A stretch of DNA of 64,000 nt from Metarhizium brunneum (lineage: Eukaryota > Ascomycota > Sordariomycetes > Hypocreales > Clavicipitaceae), in contig NC_089422.1 in NCBI RefSeq assembly GCF_013426205.1, positions 8,087,001-8,151,000 of the forward strand, given 5' to 3'. This document shows positions 1 through 12,500 of this stretch, one piece after another. Position 1 is the stretch's first letter. Each line of letters starts with the position of its first letter. A program made the position numbers and the translations under genes. The notes beneath the pieces are model-generated. The model was not told the origin of the DNA. It worked only from the letters and a program-made list of their open reading frames with translations, and ran no database searches.

Positions 1-1230
1 ATTTGGTCACCTCGTCCTCGGTACCAACAGTGATGCGCAGGCACCCCAAACAATCGTGCTCTTTGCCTCTAAATCTAACGACCACGCCCTTGTGTTCGGC
101 TAACTTCTCATACACTGCAACAGCCGTGGAGTTGTCCGGTTTTCCTAGGGTGTTCAAAATCTCATAGAGCAAAAAGTTACTTGCGGTTCCACCTCTTTGC
201 CTGCCCACGCCCTCAATCTTGGGCAGTTCCTGAATCAGCCGTTCCCGCTGGGCCACAATCTTGGCTCGATTTGCCCTCATGACGGCCAGGCCCCTGTCCC
301 CCAACGCAGATTGCGCAAGCGCGCTCGTGGGGCTAGCGATGTTGTACGGGGCCTTCATGCTGTTCAGCATGCGGGCAATGGGCGGGGAGGTGAAGGCGGC
401 GCCGAGGCGGATGCCGGCCATGCCAAAGGCCTTGGACAGGGTCTGCATGACGACAAGGTTGGGGTACTCGGCGACGAGCTCGGCGAGGGACGAGTCCCGG
501 GGCGCAAAGTCAATGTATGCCTCGTCGAGGATCACGACGCCGTTCCAGGTCGGGTGGTTGAGGACCTGGACTACATGTTCTTTGGCGAGGAGGGAGCCGG
601 TAGGGTTGCCGGGGGAGCAAAAGTAGGCCAACTTGATGCCGGGCTCGCTGGACAGGGCGGCGGTCACGGCGGGGACGTCGAGGGCGAACTCGGGGGCGGG
701 CGTGAGTGGCACCTTGACGAGGTCGACGTCGTTGACCTGGGCGGACACGGCGTACATGCCGTATGTCGGGGGGCACGTCAAGATGCGGTCCTTGCCGGGG
801 ACGCAGAAGCAGCGCAGCAGGGCGTCGATGGCCTCGTCGCTGCCGACGCCGACGAACAGGTTCTCGGGGCCGATGGCCTTGGGGGTGTGGGCATGCGTGT
901 TGCGCAACCTGCAGAGCAGCTGCTTCAGCTCGGGCTGGTGAGGGTCGGGGTATCGGTGCAGGCCGAGCGGATCGAGGCCGCCGAGGGACGAGCGGGCGTG
1001 CTCGACAGCGGCTGGGTCGAGGGACGGTCCGTAGGCGTTCTCGTTGGCGTCGAGGAGCACGTTGGTGCCGTCGTCCTTGTAGTCACTGCGTGTTTTCGCA
1101 TTTCTCTGTCAGAGCCTCGTGCTTTGTGCGCCGGGGGGCAGTTTTTTTCTGCTTACTCTCGTGCACAGCGGTACGGCTGCAGCGCCAGGATGTTGGGTCG
1201 CGCGCAGGTTTCTAGGTTGAACGGCGGCAT
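1..1230 (-). CDS. HIS5: Histidinol-phosphate aminotransferase (partial, C-terminus off the left edge)
   Basis: PLP-dependent class I/II aminotransferase that converts imidazole-acetol phosphate plus glutamate to histidinol phosphate in histidine synthesis, probably cytosolic. Exons are 1157-1230 and 1-1085; the intron 1086-1156 has a GTAAGC donor and a CGCAG acceptor and joins residues CARDDYKDD. About 386 codons are visible. The family's PLP signatures are clear: D-E-A-Y-I-D-F from residue 212 and the Schiff-base lysine 243 in T-L-S-K-A-F-G, followed by GMAGIRLG. The reading frame still runs at base 1 (GCLRITVGTEDEVTK), so only a short C-terminal piece is missing. The start at 1230 gives the conserved N-terminus beginning MPPFNLETCARPN. 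It is divergent from the glutamine-rich gene at 1999, and a Gcn4/Cpc1-type site lies 94 bp upstream. Identification is firm. Confidence 0.95.
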
Positions 1231-1998
1231 TGTGCGTGGCCAATGGACGGGATCGACGGGAATTGGAATTGGCTGCCGTCGTTGCTTTTGAGCGTTTCGG
1301 CGTCGGTGAATTTCATGGTGGGTTGAGTCAAATGGAGCGGACTTGGGCCGAGCACGGAGCGGAAAGCGGGTCCCGCGTCAATCGTGGCCGAGACGGATGC
1401 GGATGCGGCCTCGCCTTGGGTGATTGGCCCGTTTGCACCTGCGCCAGGGTGATGGTCCACAGGACGGAAGGTACCCCTGTCCAGGGTAGCCCAAAGTACA
1501 AAGTCCTTCCCTCCAACAACTTCAGCTCTTCCTCGTGTCAAACCACCACCATTTTAGCCCGCCGGACGAAGCGCATGCCGTCACCCACGATATAGCGCCG
1601 CAACTCTCTCCCAGTACCTCAGGCCGACAGAAACGTCCAGATCTACGCCAGCGTTACAATTCCCCGGATTGAGCCTCAACCGACCCTCACACCGCCCACG
1701 ACTAGAGAGACTGTCAAGGCCCGACTCGGCGCAACTTTTGTCACAAGACACCACCCGCGACACGACTAAAACTCAAAACGGCCGCGATTTTTGTATCAGC
1801 GCGTGGCGACCACCGAGTTTTCACGTCATTGCGCGCCAGCGCCATCGATCAGTATTACCTAGCACAAAATACTTCGAATCCACTGCTGCCTGTCCAGACG
1901 CGCCGTCTCGGGTCGCGAACGACCACCAAGCCAGACCATTCTTCGTCCCCTTCTCGACGCAACAGTCCAGTCTCAGCTGAGCAAACGCCCAGTCCACC
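1231..1998. other. Divergent promoter region between HIS5 and the glutamine-rich gene
   Basis: This stretch of 768 bp separates the two divergent start codons. Apart from the TGAGTCA site nothing specific was recognised. The half near 1999 is C/T- and CCA-rich like many fungal 5' leaders. Overlapping ORFs here have no recognisable protein character. Confidence 0.6.
1324..1330. promoter_or_regulatory. Gcn4/Cpc1-type site TGAGTCA upstream of HIS5
   Basis: The heptamer TGAGTCA (TGACTCA on the other strand) lies 94 bp before the HIS5 start codon. This is the consensus for the bZIP activators Gcn4 (yeast) and Cpc1/CpcA (filamentous fungi), which induce amino-acid synthesis genes on starvation. 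Position and target gene fit; binding is inferred. Confidence 0.6.
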
Positions 1999-3697
1999 AT
2001 GTACAATGCCGGCTATGGCTTTGGCAACCCGGCCTTCAACCAACCCGGAACGCCGCAGCAGCAACAGCAGCAGCAGCAGCAACCACCCCAACAGCAGCCT
2101 GGGCAGCCCAATCCTCAAATGATGTATAACCAACAACAGCAGTTCGCGGGTATGGGAGCCCAGGGAGGCTTCAACCCCGGTGCCAATCCCCAGATGATGC
2201 AGGGCATGCCAGCTGGCATGATGCAAAACCCTGGGATGGCCAATATGCCACCCAATGGACAGAGTGAGTTGCCTTGCTTTTTTGTGTGACGATTGATTTG
2301 CTTGCGCCTCCTATCCAGAGCGCCCAGCAAAATGCTGATGCAATTCGTACGCAGCTGAATTGAACCCAATGGCCAGTTCTTCTTGCAATATGCTAACAAA
2401 GATGTGAATGCAGTGCCCGGATACGGCCAACAGTTCCCCGGAGCCGGTTACGGTCAGATGATGCCCGGCGGCGGCGGCGGCGGCGGCATGCCTCAAAACT
2501 TTGCGCCGAATAATTACATGATGCCCGGTGGCATGCAGGGATTTCCGATGAATCAACCGGGCATGACCCCCCAACAGATGCAATTAATGCAGAGGATGCA
2601 GGCACAACAAGCAGCTCAACAGGCAGCCCAGCAACAGCAACAACAACAGCAACAACAACAACACCAGCACCAGCATCAACAACATCCCCAACAGCAGCAA
2701 CAGATGCCGCAGCAACCCCAGCAACAAATACAACCGCAGCCGCAACAACCTCCACAGCCTCAACAGCCTCAGCCTCAACCCCAGCAACTTCACCAACCGC
2801 AGCTGAATGCTGCCATGCCACAGGTCTCTACACCTCAAAGACCACCGAGTGCAGCCCAAGGCACTCCCACGAACCCGATGCAGCAGCAGCAGCAGCAACA
2901 ACAATTCTCGACACCACAGCCCCAGTCTCAAAATCAAACTCCACAAAACGCGCAGCAGCAATCCGCGAGTGGAACACCCCAAACGCCAACGTTCTCAGCC
3001 AACCACGGCGGTGGTATGACCCTTCCTGCATCGGGCACGCCAATGAGTCCAGGTGCCGAGTCTAGGGAAAAGGAGAGGTTTGCGCTGCTCTTGGACATCA
3101 ACCATGAGCTGCTATACGAATCAATACAGATTCAAACCACACAATCGGAGCTTAAAAAGGAGAACCCCTCGCCAAATGGCAATCCGGCAGAAAGGAAACC
3201 CACCGAAGAGGAAAACCTGTTCCAGCAAGATTATCTTCAGTAGGCTAGAGCTCTGTATTGGCGAAGTTAGGGTATTCAGCAAGCTAACATGGGCTTCCAG
3301 GTGTATGAGACGACTACAGGCAAACCTGTCCTACATGGCCGCCATGGCAGACCGAAAACCGGAGGTTAAAGCACCTCCCTGCCCGGCGTATCTCAGCGCG
3401 CCGCCCTTGAATCTTTCGCTTAAGCTGAGAGCTGCACCAATTAGGGCAGAAGGACAAGATGCGAACATTGATCCCGTTGCGGACAGGGCTGAGCGAGACC
3501 AATCAATCAAGGATCTGTATCGTCGACTCCAAGCGGTCTTCCCGGGGTTTGACCCGAAGAAGGAGCCCGTTTTCCGCCCTGGTGCTGGACAAAAGGTTGG
3601 TGGTCAGGGGCCAAACCAAGCCAGTCCAACGGTTCCGCAAAACCCTCAGATGCCAAACATAACCGCACCGCCTGGCCACCCTGGGATGATGGGCTGA
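1999..3697 (+). CDS. Glutamine-rich SNF11/SSXT-like protein (possible SWI/SNF subunit)
   Basis: Exons 1999-2263, 2414-3239 and 3301-3697 give 495 aa. Both introns have a CTAAC branch site, and the second restores the run DYLQCMRRLQANLSYMAAMA. Residues 1-90 and about 130-350 are Gln/Pro/Met-rich with polyQ runs written in mixed CAA/CAG codons. The compact, well-ordered part follows: LLLDINHELLYESIQIQ, then the helical MRRLQANLSYMAAMADRK segment. A Leu/Asn/Gln helix of this kind in a polyQ context is typical of SSXT/SNF11-type subunits of chromatin remodellers; similar hypocrealean proteins are, as I recall, named 'glutamine repeat protein 1'. The tail has RDQSIKDLYRRLQAVFPGFDP. Nuclear location is inferred. 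The gene model is solid; the SNF11 assignment is moderate. Confidence 0.75.
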
Positions 3698-4613
3698 GGG
3701 ACGAGGCGGGGAGCTGTCCATGTTGAGCATGCTATATACCCTTTCTGGTGAGCGGATACGAATGCCAGATAAGGGGACTCTTTTCCCCTTGCTTTATTTT
3801 TGCTTTGGATATTTGGAGTTGAGTGTGTGCGACGGGATGGTACATAGCGGTGGACGAGATGGCTTGTACATATCACAGACACGGAGCTATGATGACAGGC
3901 AAGGTGATGGGTTAAATCAAGAAGGCTCTTTTTTACTCTTTTCCTTTTATTTTTTCCGGGTATACGAGGCGAATTGCTTGGGACGGTGTAGGATAGAGAT
4001 TGGTGTTTTGTTCGGGAGCATGAGATTTGTTTGAAGAAGGCTGAGGCGTATCATTGAGTGTCGTGTTTACTGCATTGTACAGCTAGCTAGAAAAGCCTGG
4101 TCCGATGGATTTTCTGTCATGTGAGTGCGTGTTGATGCACGACAGCCGGTGTGAATTTTGGTTGTTGTTTTGGAGAGCGAAAAACTTGGGGAAATGATTG
4201 TGCACTGCTGCTGAAGGGAGCTTGCTCATGCCAACCAAGTATTCGGCGAGGCATGCGGTTGGGCGAGGCGGCGCTGGGCTGCAGCATCTGGAGAGGGTTA
4301 TACATATGTATTGTCAATAGTACTAATTATGCCGTTAAGCACAAGTCCAGCAAGCGGCATGCCGGGAGGCCGGGCCGGAGATGCCTGGCGGCTAGGCTAT
4401 GCTGGCATCCATCCACCTTCAATGTTCCATTCCAGACTTGGCTCCACTAGGAAGAGGCAAGAGAGGGAGAGAGGCTACAGCACCCGAAGCGACCTCACCT
4501 GCCTGGTGGATGTAGTTGGCATAAGCATGACCGAATTGAACAAAGGTTTCACTTAAACATTACAATTGTAATTCTCATCCGTGATGGATTCTGGAATACG
4601 TTGGGGCACATAC
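3698..4613. other. Intergenic region after the glutamine-rich gene
   Basis: It contains the 3' flank of the glutamine-rich gene (T-rich stretch near 3930-3960) and the upstream region of the serine hydrolase. A perfect palindrome ATACATATGTAT lies at 4300-4311. No further gene was seen. Confidence 0.5.
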
Positions 4614-6390
4614 ATGGCCACACCCCAATCCCTAGCCATGGCACGGCGGACCGTATACAAGTTGATGGTCGCCGCGGCCGTGTTGCCAGCCGTATTGTCC
4701 GCGCAGATTTCAGTCTCCAGTCCCCTCTCCGCGCAGACAAACAAGAGCCCCTTCACGGGTGACTTCAACAGCCATGTGGAGGTTCTGATGGATGAGTGGA
4801 AGTTGGCGGGGATGGCAGTGGCCGTCATCGATGGCGACGACGTCTTCACAGAGGTATCGTCCGCAATGACCCAACGGGACCGCGGGAATTGTGCTGAAGC
4901 GTGATGCAGGCATACGGCTACTCGAACCTCCCGGACACAAAGGCCACGCCCGAAACGCTCTGGTTTACTGGCTCGACGACCAAGGCGCAGCTCGCGGCGT
5001 CTCTAGCCCACCTCATCGACGCCAAGCACCACCCGGCCCTCAAGGACGGCTGGTCCACGCCCATCTCGTCCATTATCCGCGACGACTTTGTCCTCCGGGA
5101 CAGGCATGCCACGGCGCTCCTGACGCTGGACGACGCCGTCAGCCACCGCACCGGCGTGCCGAGCCACGACTTCGCGCTCGCGACGTACCCCGACTCCAAC
5201 GCCAGCACGCCCGTCGCGCACGCCGTCCGGAACCTGCGCAACCTCCCGGCCCAGCTGGAGCCCAGGGTGGAATGGCACTACTGTAACCCCATGTGGCAGG
5301 TCCTGTCGCACGTTGTCGAGACCGTCACGGGGGCGTCGTTGCGCAAGACTCTGGAGAGCGTCATCTGGGCCCCGCTGGGGATGAAGTCGACGTTTCTGGA
5401 CGTGGACAGCGCCAGGGCGTCCGGGCTGGATCTCTCCACGGGGTACTGGTACGACGACAAGAAGGGGGAGCACGTCGCCATGCCCTTCATGGCCACGGCC
5501 GAGGTCTCCGGCGCGGGGGCCGTCATTTCCAGCGTGGTCGACTACGCGCGCTGGGTAAAGGCGCTGCTGAAGAAGGACGCGTTTCTGTCCGAGGCCACGC
5601 ACGAGGACATTGTCCGGCCGCGCTTCGTTTCCATGGCGGAGCCGAGCAAGGGCGCCGACGTGACGACGTACGCGCTGGGCTGGTTCCGGACGGTGCTGCA
5701 CGGCGAGAGGACCATCTGGCACTCTGGCTCGACGGGCACGCACGGCGCGCTGGTGTACTGGCTGCCCGAGAGGCAGTACGGCCTCGTTGTCTTTGCGAAT
5801 TACCCCAACGGCGTCTTGGAGGCGGTGACGTATCGCCTGCTTGAGGACAGGCTGGGCGTCCCACAGGACAGGCGTATCGATATCAACGGATTGTAAGTCT
5901 AGTCGGTTGAAGCCGGATGAAGAGAGAGAAAATAAAGCATCGTGAATACTAAATACTCCGACGCAGACAAAAAGAAGCCCTCCGAAGAAGAAAGCAGGAC
6001 CTTGCCAACGCCACAGCGCTCCTGTTCCCAAGGCTGCCCTCTCCTCGTCTCCCGCCGTCCGTGGACCCGTCGCTGCTCGCAGGGACGTACCACAACGATG
6101 GATATGGGAGGCTCGCGCTCAGCGAACAGACTGGGGACGACGGGAGGACACTGCTGGTGGCGGATCGGCCAGAGTTCATTTGGGCGCAGCGGGTGACGCT
6201 GGAGCACGCCTCCGGGGACTACTGGACGGCGCGGTGGCGGTTCAGAGACGAGAGCCCTGAGACTGGGCAGTTTTTCAAGGCGCGCTTCGTGGTGGGCAGC
6301 GATGGAGAGGTGGAAGGGCTGGAGGTTACGTATCGAGCTGGTGTAGACGGTTTCCTGGACGGAGTTGTGTTTTATGCGAGGACCAGGTAG
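4614..6390 (+). CDS. Secreted serine hydrolase, class C beta-lactamase/peptidase S12 type
   Basis: Exons 4614-4853, 4910-5892 and 5967-6390 give 548 aa. All three members of the family's active-site set are visible: S102-T-T-K105 (nucleophile serine and lysine), Y204-C-N206 (YxN) and a late H-S-G in TIWHSGSTGTHG. Residues 1-30 form a signal peptide (basic RR, then a hydrophobic VAAAVLPAVLSA core), so secretion is likely. A C-terminal region after about residue 405 with LLAGTYHNDGYG resembles the extra beta domain found behind many S12 catalytic domains. Relatives include esterases, D-aminopeptidases and PKS-linked transesterases, so the substrate is unknown. The start at 4614 puts the signal peptide at the N-terminus; an in-frame ATG at 4581 is the alternative. 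The last intron (5893-5966) is needed: without it translation stops at 5896. Confidence 0.85.
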
Positions 6391-6996
6391 GCTGCAACGA
6401 GCTCATTTGCGGGCCGAAATGTAGCTTGGACTTGACAATCTGTGTAGCCGCAAGACGGGGGCGAGAATAGCCCACGATAGATCCAAGTTGCGTTGATAGA
6501 GGCGTAGTTGAGACGGGAATGGAACGTCTAGAGATAAGTGACTGGGGTCCTACCGCAATGACTCTTATTAGCATCTACTTTTGAACAGCCGTTTACCGGC
6601 ATCGAAATGAGGCATCGACTTGATTTACGAAGCAAGGCTTATCATGGCACAACCAACCCCTGCTGTGTCCCATCATGAAGACAAAGGTCGAAATCTCGGC
6701 CACTCGCGTACCGTGCGTAAATGGACACGAAGAAAAATGCACAGTGTTTCTCCCGCGGCCAGCCGCCACCCGTGGAGCCACCCGACCCCGACACCCTCCC
6801 GAGAAAATGGTCATCGTCATACCACGACTACACACCTTCACTCATCCAACCTGCATCATGTCCTCACTCGCCCTCGCCCTCGCCCAACAACCAGCATAAG
6901 AGGGAAATAAAAGACATTCAAAGCCGTCACGGCTTTCCAAAAACTCACTCATTGATGCGCTGCACACGCCCCAGGGCACTGTTCGCACGCACCACC
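6391..6996. other. Intergenic region upstream of the PNPO gene
   Basis: It has pyrimidine-rich promoter-like sequence near 6830-6900 and no independent gene. An in-frame ATG at 6955 could extend the downstream oxidase with an Arg-rich presequence. Confidence 0.5.
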
Positions 6997-7900
6997 ATGG
7001 CACTGTACCGCCGGCCATCCCAGGCCAAGCTCATCTGTAAGCCTGCCTCACCTTGAAACCAAGAGAAGGAGGGGAAAAAAAAAAAGACACCACACCTGCA
7101 GAAGCCCTCCGACGGGGGTTGGCTCGGGAAGAAGGAAGAAGAAGAAACAAGATTAAAAAAAATAAAATACCAACGCTCCCTCGCTCCCAGTCGCACCGGC
7201 CGGCTCCTCCCCCCACGGCCAAGCCGAGCAGTTCACCAAGTCGACGCTCTCGAGAAGGGACCTGCACCCGACGACGCCGACGCCCCAGTTCAACAGCTGG
7301 TTCTCGCAGGCGCAGGCCTCGTCCATCCCGCAGCCCGAGGCGTGCACCCTGTCCACGGCCGAGCTGCCGTCGGGCCGCGTCTCCTCGCGCATCGTCTACC
7401 TCAAGGAGCTCGACGCGGCGGGCGGCTTCGTCGTCTACTCCAACTTTGGGACGTCGCGCAAGGCCGCCGACCTGGCTACCAACCCGCACGCCGCGCTCGT
7501 CTTCTTCTGGGCCCCGCTGCAGAGGCAGGTGCGCGTTGAGGGCGTCGCGAGCCGCTACTCGCCAGGCGAGAGCCAGGAGTACTTCGACACGAGGGTCAGG
7601 GGCAGCAGGATCGGCGCCTGGGCGAGCCGCCAGAGCCAGGTGCTCGAGCCGGACGGGGCAGTGGACGGCGACGACGGCAGGGCCCAGCTGGAGGGGTGGG
7701 TGGCCGACGCGGAGAAGACGTTCGAGGGCAGGGAGGACATTCCCGTGCCCGACTTCTGGGGGGGGCTGAGGATCGTGCCCACGCGCGTCGAGTTCTGGCA
7801 GGGCCGGTCGTGCCGCCTGCATGACCGCTTCGTCTATGTCAGGGAGGAGGGCAGAGACGGCGAGGACGACAAGTGGACGTTGGAGAGGTTGAGCCCGTAG
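6997..7900 (+). CDS. PDX3: Pyridoxamine/pyridoxine 5'-phosphate oxidase
   Basis: FMN enzyme that oxidises PNP/PMP to pyridoxal 5'-phosphate, the cofactor used by HIS5 among others. Exons 6997-7036 and 7191-7900 give 249 aa. The 154-nt intron joins the run QAKLIFAPAGSSPHGQAEQF. Family marks: SSRIVYLKELD, FVVYSNFGTSRKA, FFWAPLQRQVRVEG, GAWASRQSQ, and the C-terminal E214-F-W-Q-G with R222-L-H-D-R226. Length is normal for fungi. An upstream in-frame ATG at 6955 would add MRCTRPRALFARTT, a possible mitochondrial presequence, so the exact start is uncertain. The opposite strand is also open (to 7972) but is a GC-driven shadow. Confidence 0.9.
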
Positions 7901-8531
7901 AGCAGAAGAAGAAGAACGTTGGGGGGACAGGCGTAGATTTATGGCATTTTGAAAACGCCCAGAAGCAAGCACAGACGTAGACTAGAGTAATCTATCGCGA
8001 CAGAATTGTGGTATATTAGGCTATGGACGGACGGTCATTCTCCAAAATTCTTGAAATTGCCGTCGGATCCCCATCATGTTCAGCTGCCAATCGCGGTGCA
8101 GCGCCAATTAGTGCGCTCATTCCATTTCCAATATAATAACCCGTATTGCCCGTGCGAAATGCTGCGCCATGTGCCCCGGGAAGGTTCTTCCCATATTAAC
8201 CCACATTAGAAAGCATAAACTCCGTGTTTCCTTAGTCAACCACAACCAGGGTATGTGAGTAAAAATGAAAGCCAAGTCTGAGCCAGAGATCTGCTAAACA
8301 AAAATAAAAAGCACCCATTCTCAGTAGCAAGATGAGGAAAACGCCGTGTGAATCCTAGCCTTGGAGACGATAGTCTCCCAAGGCCCAGTAGGAAATGTGT
8401 CATGTTGACACGAGCCCGCTTGCTATCATGTTCCTGGTAAACGCCAATCTGATGTTTTGCAACAAAAAAAAAGAAAACAATTATGGTATCATATCGCTCA
8501 TGTGCGGGGAGTGATAACCAAAACCCATAAT
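7901..8531. other. Intergenic region between convergent genes
   Basis: It lies between the 3' ends of the PNPO gene (plus) and the cyclin gene (minus). It is AT-richer with A-runs near 8461-8480, as expected for two facing 3' UTRs. No gene was seen. Confidence 0.5.
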
Positions 8532-9595
8532 CTAAAAGTAGGTAGTTCCGAGGGTTTCACTTCGTGGCGTCGTCACGGCTTCGCAAGACGTCGTGCAAGG
8601 AGACTCCGAAGGGGTCAAAGACAGGCCAAGTCCCAGGGCCGCCGTTGAAGGCATCATGGTCTTGGATCGACAGTGGCCGAGGACGAAATTGCGATCCATG
8701 TTGCTGCCGCTACTGGCAAGGCTATCGGGTGGTGAGAGCGGGGGTGTGTCCCAATCCAGTTGCCTTCCGGCCAACTGCATGTCTACCATGGCATCGGACA
8801 GACAGTCCTCGTCGCACAGTGGCATGATTCGATAGTTGAGGCTCTCCATAATGCATCGCTCAGTGGCATTGAGCTGGTCGTGTGACCAGGTACCACGGCC
8901 CCAGGCATCGCAATAATACTGGGTTGGCTGCTGAGGGTCCTCAATAAACTTGACAGCAATGACAAGCGCTGCAAGAATGATGAGCTCCGGTGGCACGGAG
9001 TCGATGTGCAGCATCTGGTGCTGTTGGTGTTGGTACAACAGCGGAGTCGGGGGGAGTGTATGTCGTTTGTTTGTCGACGAGGTGGCCCATGTTCCGGGCA
9101 GCAAAGGACAGGAGAGCCGCCACGCTCGGGCAAACTTCTTGTCCAAGCTGTCGAGAATACATACCGCGAGGGCAACTGTCTCGATAGGCAAGTCGGCACG
9201 GCTTAGAATTGCCTGCACAATAGGCACAGAGGCTATGGCAAACGAAGCTGATGAAGGAATGAGGTTTACCAAGTGGATGGCGGGTCCTGTTGGGAGTATT
9301 CGTGGTCAGCAAGCTACATCGAGCCAAGTGTGACGCGAGAGGAAAGGACAGCAGTGTCAATGTGACGGGCCATGTACATACCTCGATATTTCGCCTTGAG
9401 AGGCTCTCCATCTTCTAAGCTGCTGGACGCAATTGTGCTCGGCGATTTGGATTCCTTGTATGTTGGGGGAGGTGTGGGAAGATTCGAAAGTGGTCGATAG
9501 GTGAAGTAGGTGCCGTTGTCGTCTGCCATGGCGGCAGCAACCTCGTCGTTATCTCGACGCATTCTGGGTAATGTGTAGCTTCCCAGCTCCTTCAC
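8532..9595 (-). CDS. Cyclin-box protein (PCL/PHO80-like)
   Basis: Exons 9382-9595 and 8532-9286 give 322 aa; the intron 9287-9381 has GTATGT and CAACAG and joins KYRGPAIHLVNLIPSSASF. Residues from about 72 to 240 look like a cyclin N-terminal fold: LSRADLPIETVALAVCILDSL, then PPELIILAALVIAVKFIEDP (helix 3 type), then WGRGTWSHDQLNATERCIMESLNYRI. This arrangement is that of fungal Pho80/Pcl-type cyclins, which activate Pho85-type kinases; the kinase partner is inferred. The N-terminal 70 residues (PTPPPTYKES) and the Ser/Pro-rich tail are low complexity. Alternative starts are the internal ATG codons of MRRDNDE and MADDNGT. Confidence 0.75.
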
Positions 9596-12500
9596 CGCGT
9601 CTGGTCCTCAATTCAAAGCGCAGAAGGGTTTCTCCCATGTTTTGACAGCAGATACGTTCCACCCGTCTTTCCCCCTAGCTTCCCCTCTTCCCTCGTTGTG
9701 CTGCTCTGCGGCGGCTTCGAAGCGGTGACGGCGGCTGCTGAATCTTCAGAACAGGGATGTGATCACGCGAGCGCCACAACCCACTTCAAGTTGGCAATGA
9801 GAGAAAAGAAGGGAGGGATAGTCCTTATATTCCGTGGTGATGAAAAGTGAGCCGAGAAGCGCAAGGAGGTGGGAAGGCTGGCTCTGATAAATGCCGTTTG
9901 CTCAGGACGAGACGGCCCGTCAGCTGCATGTCGACGGCAGGACTAGGCTGTCAATAAACATGTTCCTGGACCAGGCATCCCGAGGAGACATGGAAGGACA
10001 CGGACATGGACCCAGAGCTTCGTCTACACGAGCTAGGGTACGGTACGGCGTTGTGCCGGTGGAGTCTTTCTTGCTCAGGGGTCCGTTTTAGCCTCCAAGC
10101 GCGCCAAGAGCTGGATTGACTGGGCAAACTGAAAAGCAGGCATGAACAGGCCGCTCGACCGTTCGCGGTTCGTTGTGTTGCGTCGTTCTGGAGGAGTGAA
10201 GATCATGGCCCCATTGGGTCAGTCGTGGGTGAGCCATGGCGACAGCCAGCATCACGAGCGGTGGAGGCGGAGCCAAGCCCAGGGTGAGACCGATTTCTCC
10301 TTGTCTTTGCCCTCCTTTCCGAGGGTGCTAAATATGTACACTGCTTCTCCACCATCTTTGAATGATGCATGCTGCATGTGGCATGTTGGTTGTTGATGTA
10401 CATACAATTTTGGATTGCAAAGGGTTCAAAATACCAGAGCCCAAAGGGCAAAAGAAAAGGGTGTCGTCGGTCGAGTCCCTTGGACGAGAAAGTGATTCGT
10501 CAGTCGACAAGTCCACCTCCTGGTTCGTTCCCATCGTCTTTGTTGGGTATCCTCAGGTTCACTGCTCCATTGTGAGAGGACAAAGGGCTGTCATGATGGT
10601 GTGCTTGATGAGACAAATCAGTCACCTGTACGCAAAGGGAGAGAAGCCGTGAGTGAGAACTGCTTTGGGAATAGATTTATCCTGCATCATGAGGACAGGG
10701 CAACGAATGAGCCCTGCTGTATGAAGTATCATGGAAGCCCATCGCCAGCCCGACGGACGCTGCAGCCACCCAAACGGGCGACGGCAAGTTGACCCGACAG
10801 ACGTAAAAGGCTCTCTCGTCTACGGAGCAAGTCTTGCATGGATACGGTGCCGGCTTGCCATGAGCAAGTCGCCGCCGTTCACATACATATGTATAACGTT
10901 TGCCCTCCACGGTACATATGTACCCCTAGTGATACACCACAAGTCACTAAGCGCCTCGTGTCTCAGATCGTGCTGGACGAGTTCGTGGGTTGCCGCCAAC
11001 CCGCGAGCTAAGCCTGCGGATTTCATCCCAAGTGTTGCCCTCGGGCCCAAGTGGATGGACACAGGCACACCACAAAAAATCAAAATGCTTGTGCCACAAC
11101 GCGGCAGCCGACTACTAGTACGGGTAGGCGGCCGCCGCCATCTTGACAAGTGGTTGAGACTTTTATTAGCAACGCCTCGCCGCTTGGCTTCAGCCCATCC
11201 ATATCCATGAGGGTTCTTGGTCTTGGTAACTGGCATCGCAGCACAACCCGGCACTTATCGGTTTCAGTTGCCGAAATAGTGCACAAGTAGTTTCCGACTT
11301 CAGCAGGCAAGACAATAGAGGCATGTCATTTTGACATGGTGAAATCCCGCCCGATCCGCCAAATGTCGTATCAGGCTTGGCATTCTGCACGGCCTTGGGC
11401 CTCCCCCTAAAACTGTGGGTACCGTTATTACGTCGCCGACGGTGACAAACAAGAAGGAGTGTCAGGACGTTGAGGCGCAAAACGTTCAACTGAGCCTCGA
11501 CTGGGTTCCAGTAATCTCGTTCCAGTTGTGCCTGGAGCCGGCGCCGTTCAGGGGTTTTGTACATACCTTGACCCCCGCCTATTTTTGGTGGCTTTCAGCA
11601 ATTCGAAGCTTTCGGCTCAATAATGAACGACATCCATCCATATCGGATCCCTGGCAATAAGTGGTCTGATATGTCGAGGCCGACAGACTGGCGACGGCAT
11701 GATGTCGCCGCATGCGGTCCCACGAACTCTACTCATCCGGCCAAATCTGGCTTGTCTCATGAACGACGTTGTGCTCTGTGAGATGCAGCGGCGATTCCGG
11801 GGAATTTGCTGATCGATCAATGCGGTCCTTGACCATGCATCAACACGTCGCCGTCGTCGTCGTCGCATAACGAAGGGTTGATGCGATGTTCTGAAATGTT
11901 GGCCGCTCCTTGATCGCGAACCCGCAACACGACCGAGGGCAGGGAAGGAGCGAGTCAAGAGGTCCCGACCCGGTGACGTCAGCCGTCGCCAATGACGGCC
12001 TTATCGATGCCATGTTCCACGACCTGATCTTTAAGCAGCCAACACGGCCCTGATTCTGAAATCTCCCTTCAGCTGGCCATCTTATGCGCCGTCTTCGGCC
12101 GAATTTCTTTGCGCCGCCAGCGGAGCACTTCTCCAGCAGAAGGATCTGGATGGGTCAGGGGTCGAGTCCCCTCCTTTCAGGCCCCCCAAAGTCTGTCTTT
12201 GTCTTTGCGTGGCGTGGCCTGCCTGCACAGCCTCAGCAGCCAATAAATGATGCCCTCCAGCAAAGGCTCGGCGATCCTGCACAGGCAAACGGGAAGCTGC
12301 ATGGACCACGTCGCATTGCCGCCGCCCACGGTCCGATTGGTGGCTATGCTCAGCCGGCATGACGAGAAAGTCTTCAAATTTAGCTCCTGGCGCGCTGGAG
12401 CCCTCCAAACGGAGCCATTTGCGCCGACGCACAACGGCATCGCGGAAGAAGCCGACTGCTGTCGCCATCAGGGATCGTCTGCATCGTCTGCATCCTCCAG

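Noticed and set aside
5003..6031. Minus-strand ORF of 342 aa over the serine hydrolase
   Set aside because: GC-driven antisense frame; the plus strand has all S12 active-site motifs.
7031..7972. Minus-strand ORF of 313 aa over the PNPO gene
   Set aside because: Antisense shadow; the plus frame has the PNPO signatures and a good intron.
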